Source of the DNA: Hyphochytrium catenoides
Lineage: Eukaryota > Sar > Hyphochytriomycetes > Hyphochytriales > Hyphochytriaceae
NCBI GenBank assembly: GCA_900088475.1
Contig: FLMG01000355.1
Span: 259,048-323,047, forward strand
Direction: 5' to 3'
Length of the DNA stretch: 64,000 nt
In this document: positions 35,892-51,600 of the stretch, in pieces
Position numbering within the stretch: position 1 is the first letter of the stretch
How the letters are laid out: every line of letters begins with the position of its first letter
The notes under the pieces: model-generated
What the model saw: only the letters and a program-made list of their open reading frames with translations
Databases searched by the model: none
Told to the model about the DNA's origin: nothing
Program-made: the position numbers and the translations under genes

Positions 35892-35922
<31 letters not shown>

Positions 35923-35940
35923 AGAGAGAGAAGAGAGGGC
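35716..35940. repeat. Long (GA)n microsatellite cluster
   Basis: About 225 bp of GA-rich repeats broken by short non-repeat segments such as GGTGTGCG. This is the longest purine tract in the window. Confidence 0.9.
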
Positions 35941-36627
35941 AAAGAAAGCGAGAAAGAACCGCGGAAGCCCTACTGTTGTTACAGTAGCGCTGTTTGTCAT
36001 GATCCAAAAATTACTGATAAAATCTTCGCCAGAACACGATGGAGAGTCAGAGGAACTCCGCCGTCCAAAAACTCACAGGCCCAAAAGCCTAGCATCCACC
36101 TTTGTCGTAGTTCTGTCCTTGATGACTGTTTCCTAAGGAATAAAGAGACTAGAGTTAAACAACTATGACTATGCAAGCTCGGGCAGCAGAGACAACAGTC
36201 AAGCGAAGAGGCTGTGTAATGTGGAAGAGCAACTCCGATGACAGGAAGCAGAAGAAGAATAAACCTTGAGAGGCAAGAGTAATTGGTCTTCGACAGCAAG
36301 AATGAAGGTCGCCGCCGCCGACAGTCACATCTTGAGGTTCTTATTATCCTTGTCTCCTCATCACTTTTGTTCGACAGTCAGCAGAGTACAAGGCCAGAGT
36401 AGTGTGCTATCCGTCAGGTCATCCGCTCCGGAAAAAGAGAATGGCGCACCGCACTTTCTGTTTTGACAGTAGGTTAAGATGTAGATGTCTTTTAAGAGAA
36501 CGGACTTGCTCAGACTATCTCAATACCAGCATCATCCTCTAGCGGTGAATGAGTTTCAAGCATCCAGGGCAGACGGCATCCGGTAACCAAGGACTAGTTG
36601 AGAGTAGTGTTTCTTTTTTGCTTCGCC

Positions 36628-38133
36628 ATGGCCGCATCGTCGTGCGAGGCACCAGCCGATGAAAGTAGATTGGCCTGGGGTTCGCCGAAAGAGAGCAGTA
36701 TGTCTGAAAGCATCCCCGTTGTCATTCGTAAGGCCACTCTGAGAGATGCAGAAGGTATTGCCAAGGTGCATGTGGACACTTGGAGGAGTGCTTATCAGGA
36801 TATTATACCTGATAAGGTGCTGAAAGAGCTGAGCTATGAGCAGCGACAGAACAGATGGGAACAGAATATAACAGAGGCCAAGTCCGACATCTATGTGGCA
36901 GCGCTCAAGTCTGGAGATATCATAGGCTTTGTCACTTGTGGGCCGACCTTGGGAGCGGATGAACGACCATCCGCAGAGACTTTGAGTGCAAGCCTACCGT
37001 CTGCTGCCGAAGTGCATGCATTATACCTTCGGAAAGAGCTGCAAGGACAGGGAATAGGAAAGAGGCTTCTTCAACACGCAGCCCAAACTTTGATGCGGAA
37101 GGGTCACTATTCAATGTTTCTTTGGGTCCTGCAGCAGAACGTCGCTGCTTGCCGATTCTATGAGTCACAAGGCGGAGAAAAAGTTGGCATGGCAACTGAG
37201 GAGATAGATGGCTCCCTCCTGCCCACGTACGCTTTTCTATGGCGACATATTCCTTCATCGCCGCTGTTGAGGACGTCTGGCTTGCCGCTGCAGCCATTAA
37301 ACAACCAGGGAGCTTTGCCCGTAGCGCATGATGACGATAACGAGACTCTTATAGGTGATTCATTCCAAGGGAAAGACACTAACGGGAAGGTAAGAGGGCA
37401 ACCAGCCGAAGAACTAGGGATCAAGAGCACACTAGATCATAGACTTGCCTCCGAGAGGAAGGGAAAGCTCTCAAGACCTGCCAGAGAGACCGAGTACTTG
37501 GCATACGCGAAGCCATTACCAATAACTGAGGAGGAGGTGGAAGGCAAGCCCGTTGTTCTTCGCGAAGGCAGGCTGGAGGATGCAGCAGGCATTGCTAAAG
37601 TGCAAGTCGATACCTGGAGATCCGCTTATGCAGGCATCTTACCCCGAGCTTTTCTATTAGAGGCGAGCTATGAGGAGAGGCGGAACAGGTGGGAAAGAAC
37701 CTTAGCTTTAGGTGAGAGAAATGTACACGTGGCATGTCTCGAAGACGGTGAGCCGGTTGGGTTCATCAGCTGTGGCCCTGCGCGTCATCCGAAGGCCGCC
37801 AGTCAAGAGACTGACAAGACCACAAAGTATAATCTGCCCGAAGGCGAAGTCTACGCTCTCTATGTCCGGCAGGAGCTGCAAGGTCTTGGGATTGGAAAGC
37901 TACTACTTCGCAAGGGAGCCGAATGCCTGTTTAAGCTTGGCTACTCGTCCATGTTCCTCTGGACTTTTGAGCAAAATGAAGCCGCCTGTCGCTTCTATGA
38001 GGCTCAAGAAGGACAGAAAACGGTTCAAATTCTAGAAGAAACAGCTGGCGTCGAGCTGCCCGTTTGTGCCTATGAGTGGCACCACATTCCGTCGATGAAG
38101 TTGATGACATCGCAGACTCCCGCCTTGCCCTAG
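36628..38133 (+). CDS. Double-GNAT N-acetyltransferase (tandem domain duplication)
   Basis: A 501-residue intronless gene. The ATG at 36628 is chosen; a second ATG at 36700 would still include both domains. Two GNAT domains occupy about residues 31-210 and 309-495. Both begin with a (V/L)RE/KA-type strand and A-x-GIAKV-x-VDTWRSAY, and carry a SYE-x-R-x-NRWE helix. They share the acetyl-CoA loop ALY-(L/V)-R-x-ELQG-(Q/L)-GIGK (loops at about 139-145 and 419-425) and a C-terminal AACRFYE. The layout matches bacterial GNATs of the VDSWR-x-AY class, which acetylate small amines or protein N termini; the substrate is unknown. The domains are linked by about 100 hydrophilic residues. The copies differ throughout, so the duplication is not recent. 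Lack of introns among intron-rich neighbours, plus bacterial-type motifs, suggests acquisition from bacteria. Confidence 0.88.
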   Translation: MAASSCEAPADESRLAWGSPKESSMSESIPVVIRKATLRDAEGIAKVHVDTWRSAYQDIIPDKVLKELSYEQRQNRWEQNITEAKSDIYVAALKSGDIIGFVTCGPTLGADERPSAETLSASLPSAAEVHALYLRKELQGQGIGKRLLQHAAQTLMRKGHYSMFLWVLQQNVAACRFYESQGGEKVGMATEEIDGSLLPTYAFLWRHIPSSPLLRTSGLPLQPLNNQGALPVAHDDDNETLIGDSFQGKDTNGKVRGQPAEELGIKSTLDHRLASERKGKLSRPARETEYLAYAKPLPITEEEVEGKPVVLREGRLEDAAGIAKVQVDTWRSAYAGILPRAFLLEASYEERRNRWERTLALGERNVHVACLEDGEPVGFISCGPARHPKAASQETDKTTKYNLPEGEVYALYVRQELQGLGIGKLLLRKGAECLFKLGYSSMFLWTFEQNEAACRFYEAQEGQKTVQILEETAGVELPVCAYEWHHIPSMKLMTSQTPALP

Positions 38134-39318
38134 TAAAAGTGAGCCATAGCATGAGCTGCAGTGCTAATCAGCTGCCCCGATTGTCCTGAGATTTTGTGCT
38201 TCATAGGCGGATGATAAATACTGTTACTTTTCCCCAAGGACACCGTTACTTTTGCTCGAAGTAGGGCCATGCCTCTTGTCGAGTTCAAGGAGAGAAAGCG
38301 CATGCCTTCTTGAGTCACAGCATGACCTCCTTCAACGATATAACGCTCCAGTACGACTCTACTTAGAGACAATGCAGTCATGTCATTAGTCCATGCAGGG
38401 ATTAAAGAACCTCAACTCAGTAGTGTTCGTCTCTAATCGGTGGTGATTTGCCTATCTGCTACAGCAGCTCGACCTGCTGTACACTGCACCACACCTTCAC
38501 GCCAAGTCTCAGACCAGGCTAATGGATCTTTCTCTGTGTGCTGATAGCTTGCCATCCCATCCTTCGGCTTGGCAAAGATGACAGCCTCGCCTGCAAGAGA
38601 CTCTGTCATCCACCTTGAGGTTAGAGCACGGAAGAGATGATAGAGCTTCGTCCTTCTTATTCTTGAGATCGTGGGCAGAGCCAAAGTGACGATGATCGCC
38701 GAAGAAGCGAGCGGTTCACGAAAATAGATAACTCCTTCTTCCCAATAAGAACGACTCTGCTGAATAAAAACGGCAGAAGAGACGTTATGCCCGTATTTGG
38801 AATAGAGATATAAGGAATCACTCTCCTAGCGGGTCTTCTCACCATCCTCGTCTGCTAATAATTCTCCTTCCTTTTGGCGCTAATTACCTGCGACAGTACC
38901 GCAAATAGCGCTGGGCGGCAAATAATAAAGTTAGCAGGAGCATCATCGCGGTTGCTCAGTCTCTAAGTGAGCGAAGATTATTGCGTCTCCTTCCCCTAGG
39001 ATAGGCCCCGATCATCCGCCGCACTGAGGCTCTTACGTGTCTAATGAGCGAGTAGTGGGTCTACCACTACCAACTCGCTGGGCTCTTAACGCTGATAGCT
39101 TCTGTTGAGGATACGGGAGAAGTGGGCTTCTTAGGGCAACTATCTGGCAATTTTTAGCCATCGCAGCGGACCGTCACCGGAGGGTATCACTAGGGCACAG
39201 CTACCTTGATATTCAACATTGAACATGGTAATTGGAATTGGCTGCCTCTCTAGTCTCATACTGAGCGAGGGTGGCAAAGCTCCTCAAATCTCTCGGATGT
39301 GATGAAAGGCTAAGGCGG
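38134..39318. other. Intergenic region
   Basis: About 1.2 kb after the GNAT gene and before the first supported codon of the SUMO protease gene. A 5' exon of the protease could lie near 39220-39270. Otherwise nothing is supported. Confidence 0.5.
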
Positions 39319-42300
39319 ATGGGAAACGTGCCACTCTGGACACAATCTCAACCAATAGGCTCTGCAGTTGAAGACGAGGATGACAAAGTTACTACAGACA
39401 ATGGAGCTCATTACCACTCTTGGCCCCACTTGGCGGACACGCTAGAAGACACTGGCTCTGCCTCTGATTCGGACTGGTTCGCTCTCCCTGGAAAGGACTA
39501 CGAAGCCGGCATGCCTTCCACCGTTCCGAGTAGCATCGGATTCTCAGCCAGCAGCTATCGTCCCAGGAAATCTCGCGTCAATTCCGACGAGGATGCGTTT
39601 GACAAGATCTTGAAACGAGGCGGAATGGCACAGAGCCATAAAAGGCGCAGAAGCTCAGATGACTGGACTAAAGATGAATCTGACTTTTCTTTCTCGCGTG
39701 GAGGTTCTAGCCCGATAAGAGGAAGGCAAGCCGAAAGGGAACCATATGGGCCTAAGACCAGCAGGTTGAGTGGTGAAAGTCGAATTAGCGCTCCTAACTG
39801 CTTACGGAACCCTGGAGCTTCTTTGATGCAGGTAAGAGATTGCTTCCATTCTCTCTACTCTTCTGTTGCCAGTAGAGTCAAAGTCTGTCTCTGCCTTCTG
39901 AAACTAGTGGCCTTTGACACATGCTTTTAATCGTCCGGCAGAGCGCTAGAGAGAAGGTTCCTCTTGTGCACAGGCCCCTCGGGCAATCAAGGTTTACGGA
40001 GCGGAGTGATAGGGATAGCATCCTAGCAGCTCCTCGTCTTAACTCCAACCCGTTTGGCAGGACCACGAAGACCTATGGTCGACAACCTCTGGAATCAGAC
40101 AAGGAACGGAATAGTGCTTCCGAAGGATCGAATGCATCTAAAACTGACAAAGTTGTAGATGACAAACTGCAGACAATACTCTCGGGGTTCGCCCAGGCAG
40201 TTCAGCCTAGGATACATTCCCCTAAGACTTCCGTAAGCGAAAAGTCTACAAGCCGTTTTTCGGCGTCCTCGGTGTGGGACTCGTTGCGTGGCAAAAGCAA
40301 AGAAGAGGATGCCGGCGTCCCCACAAGGAGGTACGGGCAGAAAGAGAAAGATTTGAAGAGAAATGGGTGGCTAAGCGGTCAAGGAGAGGATGGCAAAGGA
40401 TCTAAATGGTCCTTCAATTCATATATAAAAATGCCGAGCTCATCATCCAGCACTAAAATTCGGAGGCGAAAGTCTGACCAGGTGGTGGACCTCATCTCCT
40501 CGGATGACGACATGAAAGTAGATCGACCTTCAGTGGCCCGACTAAAGCAGCGATCAGGCTTGGCTAGTGCTAAGGATGAACTGGCGTCGAAGGTCCGTGA
40601 AAGTGTCTACGGGCCTTGCTATCACAGGCAATAGTCTCTAGCCTCAGCCATCCCTCTTTGATCTAGCAGCACCGCTCTCCCTAACCATTTATTCATACTC
40701 CGTGGCTGACACAAGTTAAGGCTCATCTAACCTATTTTGAGTGAGCAGCTAAGTGACAAGGAAGGCCTGGCGTTTCCATGCACCAAGATTGGAGTGGGTA
40801 GCCACGTCAGGGACAAAGGAGCTTTGCTCGTGGGCACAGATAGCATAGTTTTCGAGCTTGCCAGGTCTACATAAGGCGCTGGTGTTAACTCAAGCCTCCT
40901 ATTCCGCTATTCAGTAACCTTCCTGCTAAACTCTTCTCGCGATATGGCCTTTCTTGCTTCTACCTCAACTTTGTAGCACTTCTCACCGGCTGGTCCGTCT
41001 TTATTCTGCTAGACCTTTATCTGATCTTCGCCTCTTTTCCTGCACCTTGCAGCTGTCCTCCCTTTCACCAAGAAGACTGGACTGTTGACCTGCGCGATTT
41101 CACGACGGCCGGGTAAGTGCCTTGCCAGGATTGCCTACGTTGCCCAACCCTAACGGTCTCCATCCCAGCTTCTACCGTGGGGATGCGGAGGTTGAGCCTT
41201 TTATGGTGCTTAAGGTGAAAACAACCTGGGTTCCTGCACGCTGGAAAGCTTTGTATGATCCCTACAGTCAGGGTTAGTCTCACCTAGAGCCTCGACCAGC
41301 AATTAGTTCTGATCCCATCCAATACCGCTCGGTTTGCGCGTCTTCGCTTTCTTATTGACCCTCTCTAAGTGTCTACGTTGGGCGTTATTGGACTATCCCT
41401 TATTTGTTCACCAAACGTCGCTTCTTTTGCCAAAAAGATTAACTATCGATGTCTCTACCAGATGAATCCAAGAATTATATTATATTTATGTTTCCCACTG
41501 AGATTTTGAGCGAAATAGAGCAAGCGGTGACAAAGTTACTGGGTCACACTGGCTACGCAAAGTCCATGATGAGGTATCTATTGCAGTGGAAGGAAGTTTA
41601 CTAGCAGCGACTGACGCTCTTTGCTCGTGAATACGGGGCATCCAGCGTCATGAAGGCTTCTACTCCTCGCTATTTAAAGGCTATTCAACAAAGAGACAAA
41701 AACTCCAAGAGAACACGGCGGTACGTCTAGTCATCCATCTTCTCTCATGTATCCTGTCAATGCTAAGGGCTGGACTAGGTCCCTACGGAGCTCTGTAACA
41801 GAAATTGATGCTGACGAAGACGAAGGGGAAGCAATCCTGATATACCCTCATGACAAGCAAGCCAATGACTTCATTACCATCAACTCAGGAGATCTTCGGC
41901 GGTTGCGACCCGAAAAGTACCTCAATGACAGCCTTGTGGACTTTTACTTGAAGTATGGACTAACTTAAGCTCTTCCTAATATCGATGCTCTGGCTGATTG
42001 TTTCCCTCCTGTCCCGGTCTTGAACACGTGCTGCGAAGCCCTTTGGAGCAGGGAGTCCGTAGCATTTCTAAGCTCTCTCTCTGTCCCTCGCCCTGGTTGC
42101 GCCTTTAGATATTTATACCTGTCGGAGCTCTCGGAGGCACATCGCTCTCGAGTTCATATATTTAGCTCCTTCTTCTATACAAGATTGCTGGAAGGCAAGA
42201 AAGGCACCAGGAGCAGCGAGTTGGAGGCAGGCGGATACCAGAACGTAGAGCGATGGACCAAAAAGATTGATATTTTTTCAAGGGATTTCGTGTTGGTCCC

Positions 42301-43781
42301 CATCAACGAAAGGTAACTGGGCCTGACGTCCTGCCATAAAGTGTATAGAGCTTAGACATTGTCATAGCGCAATGTATCTCTCTCTTACCTGGCATTTTCC
42401 ACTGATAAACCTTACATGCATTGATTACATGTTCTTCAGATTTCCTCATTGTATACATCTAATCTCAATTGAATCCTGGTTATCCCTGTCTTGGGTGTGA
42501 AACGTGTCTCAGCTATAATGCCACTCAGTGGGTGGCGTGACCTGCTTCAGCTTGTTGTCTCTCTCTACCTCTTTCGAAGGTACTAATAGTATCATTTCTT
42601 AGCCTCCACTGGAGTCTGGTGGTTATTTGCAACCCTATAGCCTTCGTCAAGGTGAGGCATCCTCTTCTTAGTTACCTACCTCGTTGGTGTTTGTTAACAA
42701 TTTGGTATGTCTGCAGGAGGATCCCAAGCGAGAGCCCTGTCTCATATTCATGGACTCGCTACGGTGTCACAGCAGCTCTAGAATAGGCCGTTGTCTACGA
42801 AGGTGGGTCTGTAAGGACACACGACGCCCCTTTTACCCCAGTGCCTCAGGAGTGACCTAGTTGCTGTTCAATGCTGGGCCTCACACGACTTCTGCCTTTG
42901 GAAGTCATCGTAGGCCTTCTTTCTGAGCGGTTGTCTCCCCTAGCCTAACACTTATTGGATGGTGATTCGCAGGTACTTGGAACTAGAGTGGCAAAGCAAA
43001 CATCCAGAGGAAGGAGAGCCGGACGCCCTCACAATGCCAAAGAGCTTGTGTCCGAAGGTGCTTGATTACCCTTGAACATAACGCCCCGGTCGGAGGTCGA
43101 CCTAACATCCGATGCTCTTTCTCTTTATCAATCTTTGTCGCAATTCAGCTACCCATGCAGGAGAATGGTTATGACTGTGGCGTATTTCTTCTAAAGTATG
43201 CAGAAATGTTCCTGAGCAAGTTGGACTTGTTCAACCTTTCTGAGATGACGAAGTCTGTGGAAGAGTTGCTGAGTCCGGAGATGTTTGGGAGGGGAGATGC
43301 AGAGTTGCTTCGGACAAACATCGCGAAGCTCATCAAGGGACTTGTCCAGAGTATAGCTTCCACAAAAGATGAGGAAAGGCCGGATGACGCTCTGGTTGAG
43401 AGTAACAATACGGGCGTGAAGGAGGAGGCTAAGGCTGGTGATGGCATTGATAGGACCCGAGGAGTTAAGGAAAACGACGCACTCAAGGTCCAGAAAGATT
43501 GGGAAGGAGCAAAGCAGAAGCCGAGCAAGGGTGACACGATGGAAGAAGAAGACAGTGATACCAAGACGGAGGACATGCCAGAAATGGGATTACTGCCTGA
43601 CTCTGAGGAGCTAGGAGGATTCTCTCTGACCCCGGCAGAAGCAGAGCCAAAGTCGATGGAGCCAGACTCTAGACCCGATGACAGGAAAAGGTCTGGCCGG
43701 TCGGAGATAAATGCTGGGACTGACATTGAAACTGGCGCGATGCAGGAGGAAGAGGAAGAGCAGAACTGTTATGAAGTATGA
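39319..43781 (+). CDS. SUMO-specific cysteine protease (ULP/SENP, C48 family)
   Basis: Thirteen phase-consistent exons: 39319-39831, 39942-40592, 40749-40864, 41053-41112, 41169-41272, 41462-41573, 41646-41720, 41779-41952, 42109-42312, 42603-42651, 42717-42802, 42973-43057, 43149-43781, for about 953 residues. The start is a conservative in-frame ATG. Residues about 1-390 are disordered and basic, ending in a SUMO-interacting motif (VVDLISSDDD). Residues about 390-520 look like a PH-like fold (KIGVGSHVRDKGALLVG; YIIFMFPTEIL). The C48 domain follows: ILIYPHDKQAND-x-ITI, LRPEKYLNDSLVDFYLK, VHIFSSFFYTRL, WTKKIDIFSRDFVLVPINE. The catalytic set is present: H672 (HWSL), D699 (FMDSL), Q747 and C753 (GYDCGVF). 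An acidic tail follows. The YTRL and PINE-x-LHW motifs and split architecture fit the ULP2/SENP6-7 branch, which removes or edits SUMO chains in the nucleus. Confidence 0.9.
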
Positions 43782-47615
<3,834 letters not shown>

Positions 47616-47832
47616 AGTATAGAAGATTGCCCTTGAGCCTTTCAGCCCCTATCGCCCTGTTTTCCCTTGACCTCTTGGCTGGCCAAGCTTTCTTTGCTCA
47701 GGCGTGACCCATTCCAACGATGTTTTGATCCTCCTTTTTTTGATGGTATCTAGGGGCCTCCGTCTCACATGCCTTTTCTCTTGTTCTTGCTACCCTCTCT
47801 GTTGCACTCTACCTTCTGTTCTATCCATTCAG

Positions 47833-47937
47833 GTATTGGGGCTCGTAGACAGCGCTACCCTGAAGTACGGCGCTACTGCATGCGCCTTTGGAGCTGCTCT
47901 AGGCGCAGCACTAACCCTTCTCATGAAGAAGTCCTAG
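47833..47937 (+). CDS. Candidate extra 3' exon encoding a hydrophobic tail
   Basis: Just downstream of the glutathione reductase stop is a stretch with a strong pyrimidine-rich acceptor (TTCTATCCATTCAG). It is followed by 34 codons and TAG: VLGLVDSATLKYG, then a small-residue hydrophobic helix (ACAFGAALGAALTLLM), then KKS. It reads like a tail anchor. It would join in phase 0, for example from a GT inside the last reductase exon (TTT|GTAACG). It could instead belong to a small independent gene or be fortuitous. Confidence 0.35.
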   Translation, partial: VLGLVDSATLKYGATACAFGAALGAALTLLMKKS

Positions 47938-48655
47938 GCGACGGGCTTGGCATGCCCGCCGGAAGCCACGCAGGGCCATGATTTAACCTAACTGACAGCA
48001 GCAGCTGGCAGAGTCATCCTTTCTGTAGGAGCCTTCTCTGCCCTCCTTGCCAGATCACGTAGTACCTTTCTCATTCGTCGTTCTAGACCACAGCTCCGGT
48101 GGTACTCCGTAGAGTGCCAATTACCTTAAACATTAATGACCGTCGAATAAAAGACAGCGTCTCTCCCTCTCTCTCTGTCTCTTTTGCCTCTCATTCCTCT
48201 TGCCATTAGAGCTTTCCCCCTGCGACGTCAGCCGTCCTCGGTCTCTGTACTCCCAATATCTTGAGCTCCGTCATTCGGCTGGTCATCGGCCACCACAGAA
48301 CTCTTTCCCTCCTGCTCCTGCTGATGTCTCTTCACCTTGAGAACTAGCGACTAACGGCTAGGATTCAGGCTTGAATGGCAAGTACAGTAAGTACATGGGT
48401 ACTTGTACTTGCACAGTTAGGGTTTTGGCGGGAAGGAAAGTGGCGGAAGTTTGTTCAGAAAAACATTTTTGGCGATGCTGCCGATTGAACTGACAGAGAT
48501 TCGCCGGATGAAGGTGAGGCAAGAAGCTCGAGACCCAGACAATGAAGAGCCTATGTAGGTGCATGGGGCTTAGTCTGTGTCTGCACTGCTGGCTGTGAAG
48601 GTTAAAAGGCACTAGGAGCCGCCCTTAAGCAGCACGAGCACGGGCAGCTGTATAC
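47938..48655. other. Intergenic region / ORC3 leader
   Basis: About 0.7 kb with a short CT tract near 48162-48184. It separates the glutathione reductase locus from ORC3, both on the + strand. No gene is supported. Confidence 0.5.
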
Positions 48656-51600
48656 ATGATGGCTCTCGGGTGGGATAGAGACCTTCCTTTCATCGGAAAG
48701 ACGGAGAAGGCTAGACTCAGGAAGAGACCGCGGCCAGGCAAGGGCAATAGTACTGGATCAGGTGAGCTGGAAGCACAGGCATGTCACGTAGGAGGTATCC
48801 CACGGCTGCGGCCGACCATCACCAACACGGCTGACGTTATAGCTTCAAGGCATTCCGGTCAGGGTCGCAAGCACGGGCTGCGACGATTTCTTCAGTGTTT
48901 ATTTCCCCCAACGTCGAGGTCAGAGCCGCTTGTCTCTTGCCTTCACCGAGAAGCTGCATACTGGCAAACATGGCGCCATGTCCAGCAAGTAGTGGAAGAA
49001 GTGGTGGAGGAGGTCAGGGAAGATGTCTTGAAGCAGCTGTCCGCTTACGTTCGGCAGGAAGCCGTTGACGCGCCTGGAAACTATATCCCTCTAACTTTGG
49101 CCTACATGCCATCCCTTGACCTTCCAGGTTCAGCCTCCCGGTCTATTGCCTCTTTCCTTAGAGCCTCTGGGCCTAGATATGTGGTGTCGCTCCGCCTTAC
49201 GGAGTTCTCTAGCCTCGCGTTAGCCCTGCAGGCGATCTATAACCAGCTGACCGGAAGGAAAAAGCCTACAGAAGAAGCTGTCTCTCAGGGACCCTCGGAA
49301 AGAAGCGAACATTCTCACATTCACCGTGAGGGTAGAGAGAAAGAAAGTAAGCAAGATAAGGACCATGAATGCGGCAAGAACCTGCTGCCTGGCAGAATGA
49401 CTGACGTTGAGATCCTGAACCGCCCGAGAGCAGCCAAAGTCAACGCTCGAGCTGCAATTCGCGCCATCTCGGACAGCAAACTAAGGCATTTTAGGCCTAT
49501 GACCGACGAGGAAGACGACGGTGAACCCTTTATCTTTTCGGATGACGAGGAGGATGAGCTTACTCTTGGTGGACGTTCTTGGGGCTCACGCTCAACACCT
49601 GCAACGATGTCAAGAGTTAAGCGCCAGGATTGGATGGCAGCGGTAGCAGATTGGTGGGAGTCGCTTCCTCTTTCTTCTTCTTCAGCAGACAAAGAAGAAA
49701 AGGCCCTTGGGCCTGTGTGCATTGTCTTTGAGGAGGTAGAAGCTGCGGAGACCAGTCTCCTAACTCGGCTACTTTATACTTTGTCCGCCCAGCTATCCCA
49801 TCTCCCTCTTCATCTCATCTTTAGCATGACATCTGCTGCAAGAGATCTACACAGTCGACTTCCACATTCGGTCCTTATTGAGTTTAAGATGGAGTCCTTT
49901 GGCAATGTTAGGACAGAGGCAGTAGGGCGGATGATTTTGGAGCGTCTTCTTCTCGGATCTTCTAGGAAACAACTGATAGACCATTCAACCTCACAACCTA
50001 CTTGCGCTTCTCCATCAACAGACCCTCTTCAACCTCTGGCAGTCCAGTTACCGGGGCCAGTGCTGTCTACACTGCTACATGAGCGGTTTATCCTGTCCTC
50101 TAACTCTCTGGGAAGTCTTCTGCGAGACTTACAAGCGGTGCTCCGGGTACACTTTGGCCACACTCGGGGCAGCTATTTGGCTAGTATCAGATGGAGAGAA
50201 GAAGATGCGCAGGAAAATAGGGAGGAAGAGAGTGAAACTGAGGAGGAGGAAGGGGAGGACGAGGAGACAGCTGTACCCTCTATAAACGAGATCAATAGCT
50301 ACGACCTTTGGTACCTGACAAGGAAGAGCACTTCCTATTCCAAGGAGCAACGAAGAAAAGAGCTGCGAGATGCGGTCCAATGCTATCATGTGAAGAGACG
50401 TTCCTGGCTCTTCGTTTTCTCTGTGCTTTTTGGGGCTTTACGCTACCTTTCAGGACTACACGTGGAGAGGAACGAGGAGAGACCAGGCAAGAAGGCAACG
50501 CCTTTAGAGAGGTTAGACTTATATGGAATCGCTCTCCAAGGATCCGAATTTATACTCTCGTCCTCTGTATATCGGAAGGCCAAACAAACTTTGAGGGCCT
50601 GTGGCCTAAAGCAGCTAGCTGGACTGCAGATGTTGCTGTCGGACCACCTCGTCCTAAGTGAGTTAGGAGAAAATGTCTCTTTCTTCTTCTTAAAAGCCAT
50701 CCGATCCCTCTTCGCTCAGTTGAATGCAGCGCTGGACGACTATGAACAAAGAGGAAAGGACATGACTCTTGATGCTTCTTCGAAGGCTTCGTCTCCTGCA
50801 CCTGTCAACCCTGCTGGCTCAGCAAGGGGCCTCTTCCTTGCACGACAGGGCATTGAAAGCAAATCCGCAGGCAGCTCCACATCCGCTGTCTCCACCCCAA
50901 TTGTCTACCAGATAGAGAGGAGCAGAGAAAGGACGATTGAAGGCCAGCAGGAGGCGACAAGGCGAAGGGCGGAGGACGCAGAAAGCAGAGTTCAAGCGCT
51001 CAGCATTTACCGCACCTCCTTGGAACACTTGTTGGACGAGTTGTGCCTGATGCTTGACTCTCCATCCTCGTGGCCTTTGTCTCACGTTTTTCTTGCGCCT
51101 GAGGCCCTCTGTCTCTATGAACTAAAGACAGTGCTCTCAATGCAAATGAGGCGAAAGCTACTGAATGGACTGGAGTCTCAAGAGTATTCACTGCGGTGAG
51201 GAAAGAACGAGTTGCTAGTAGTCGATAAGGCCTGCCTAGGACGTCCATCTACTGCTTTACTCTACTTTGCCTGTGTTGCCGCGTGTCTCTACCTCTTCTC
51301 CCTGGGCGTAGAAGATGCTGTTGCTCTTTGACGTTAGGCTTCCTTCCATAGTATTCTCTGGCCTTTTGTCTCATTTTACCCTGAGAACAGCGAGGGCCCG
51401 CATAATTGCTGTGTGTCTTGCTTTACGTCTCACTGTTTTGTTCATATTTTACTATGCTTTAGGTGCGATTGCTGTCATGACCCAAAGCAGGATCAAGGTA
51501 CCTCCGCTACGATGGAGGACATCGTCATTGCCTATCGTCTTCTGGTGGAGAACGGAGAAAAGAATATCTCCCTCTCCAGCTGGTATGACAGTTATCTTGC

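Larger units (their letters stand above)
34267..36627. other. Intergenic region dominated by GA/CT microsatellites
   Basis: About 2.4 kb between divergently transcribed genes. It contains at least four GA or CT tracts (35041-35115, 35334-35400, 35537-35580, 35716-35940). The many open frames over them encode Arg/Glu or Ser/Leu repeats. No gene is supported. Confidence 0.7.

Noticed and set aside
35528-36007. Long Arg/Glu and Ser/Leu frames on both strands
   Set aside because: They are translations of GA/CT microsatellites, with no complexity, start context or splice support.
39225-39228. ATG|GTAATT as a possible start-codon-only exon for the SUMO protease
   Set aside because: Joining to the nearest acceptor before 39271 gives the wrong phase for the supported frame.
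43169-43726. Ser-rich minus-strand frame of 185 codons
   Set aside because: It is antisense to the last exon of the SUMO protease. The sense frame carries the catalytic DCG motif.
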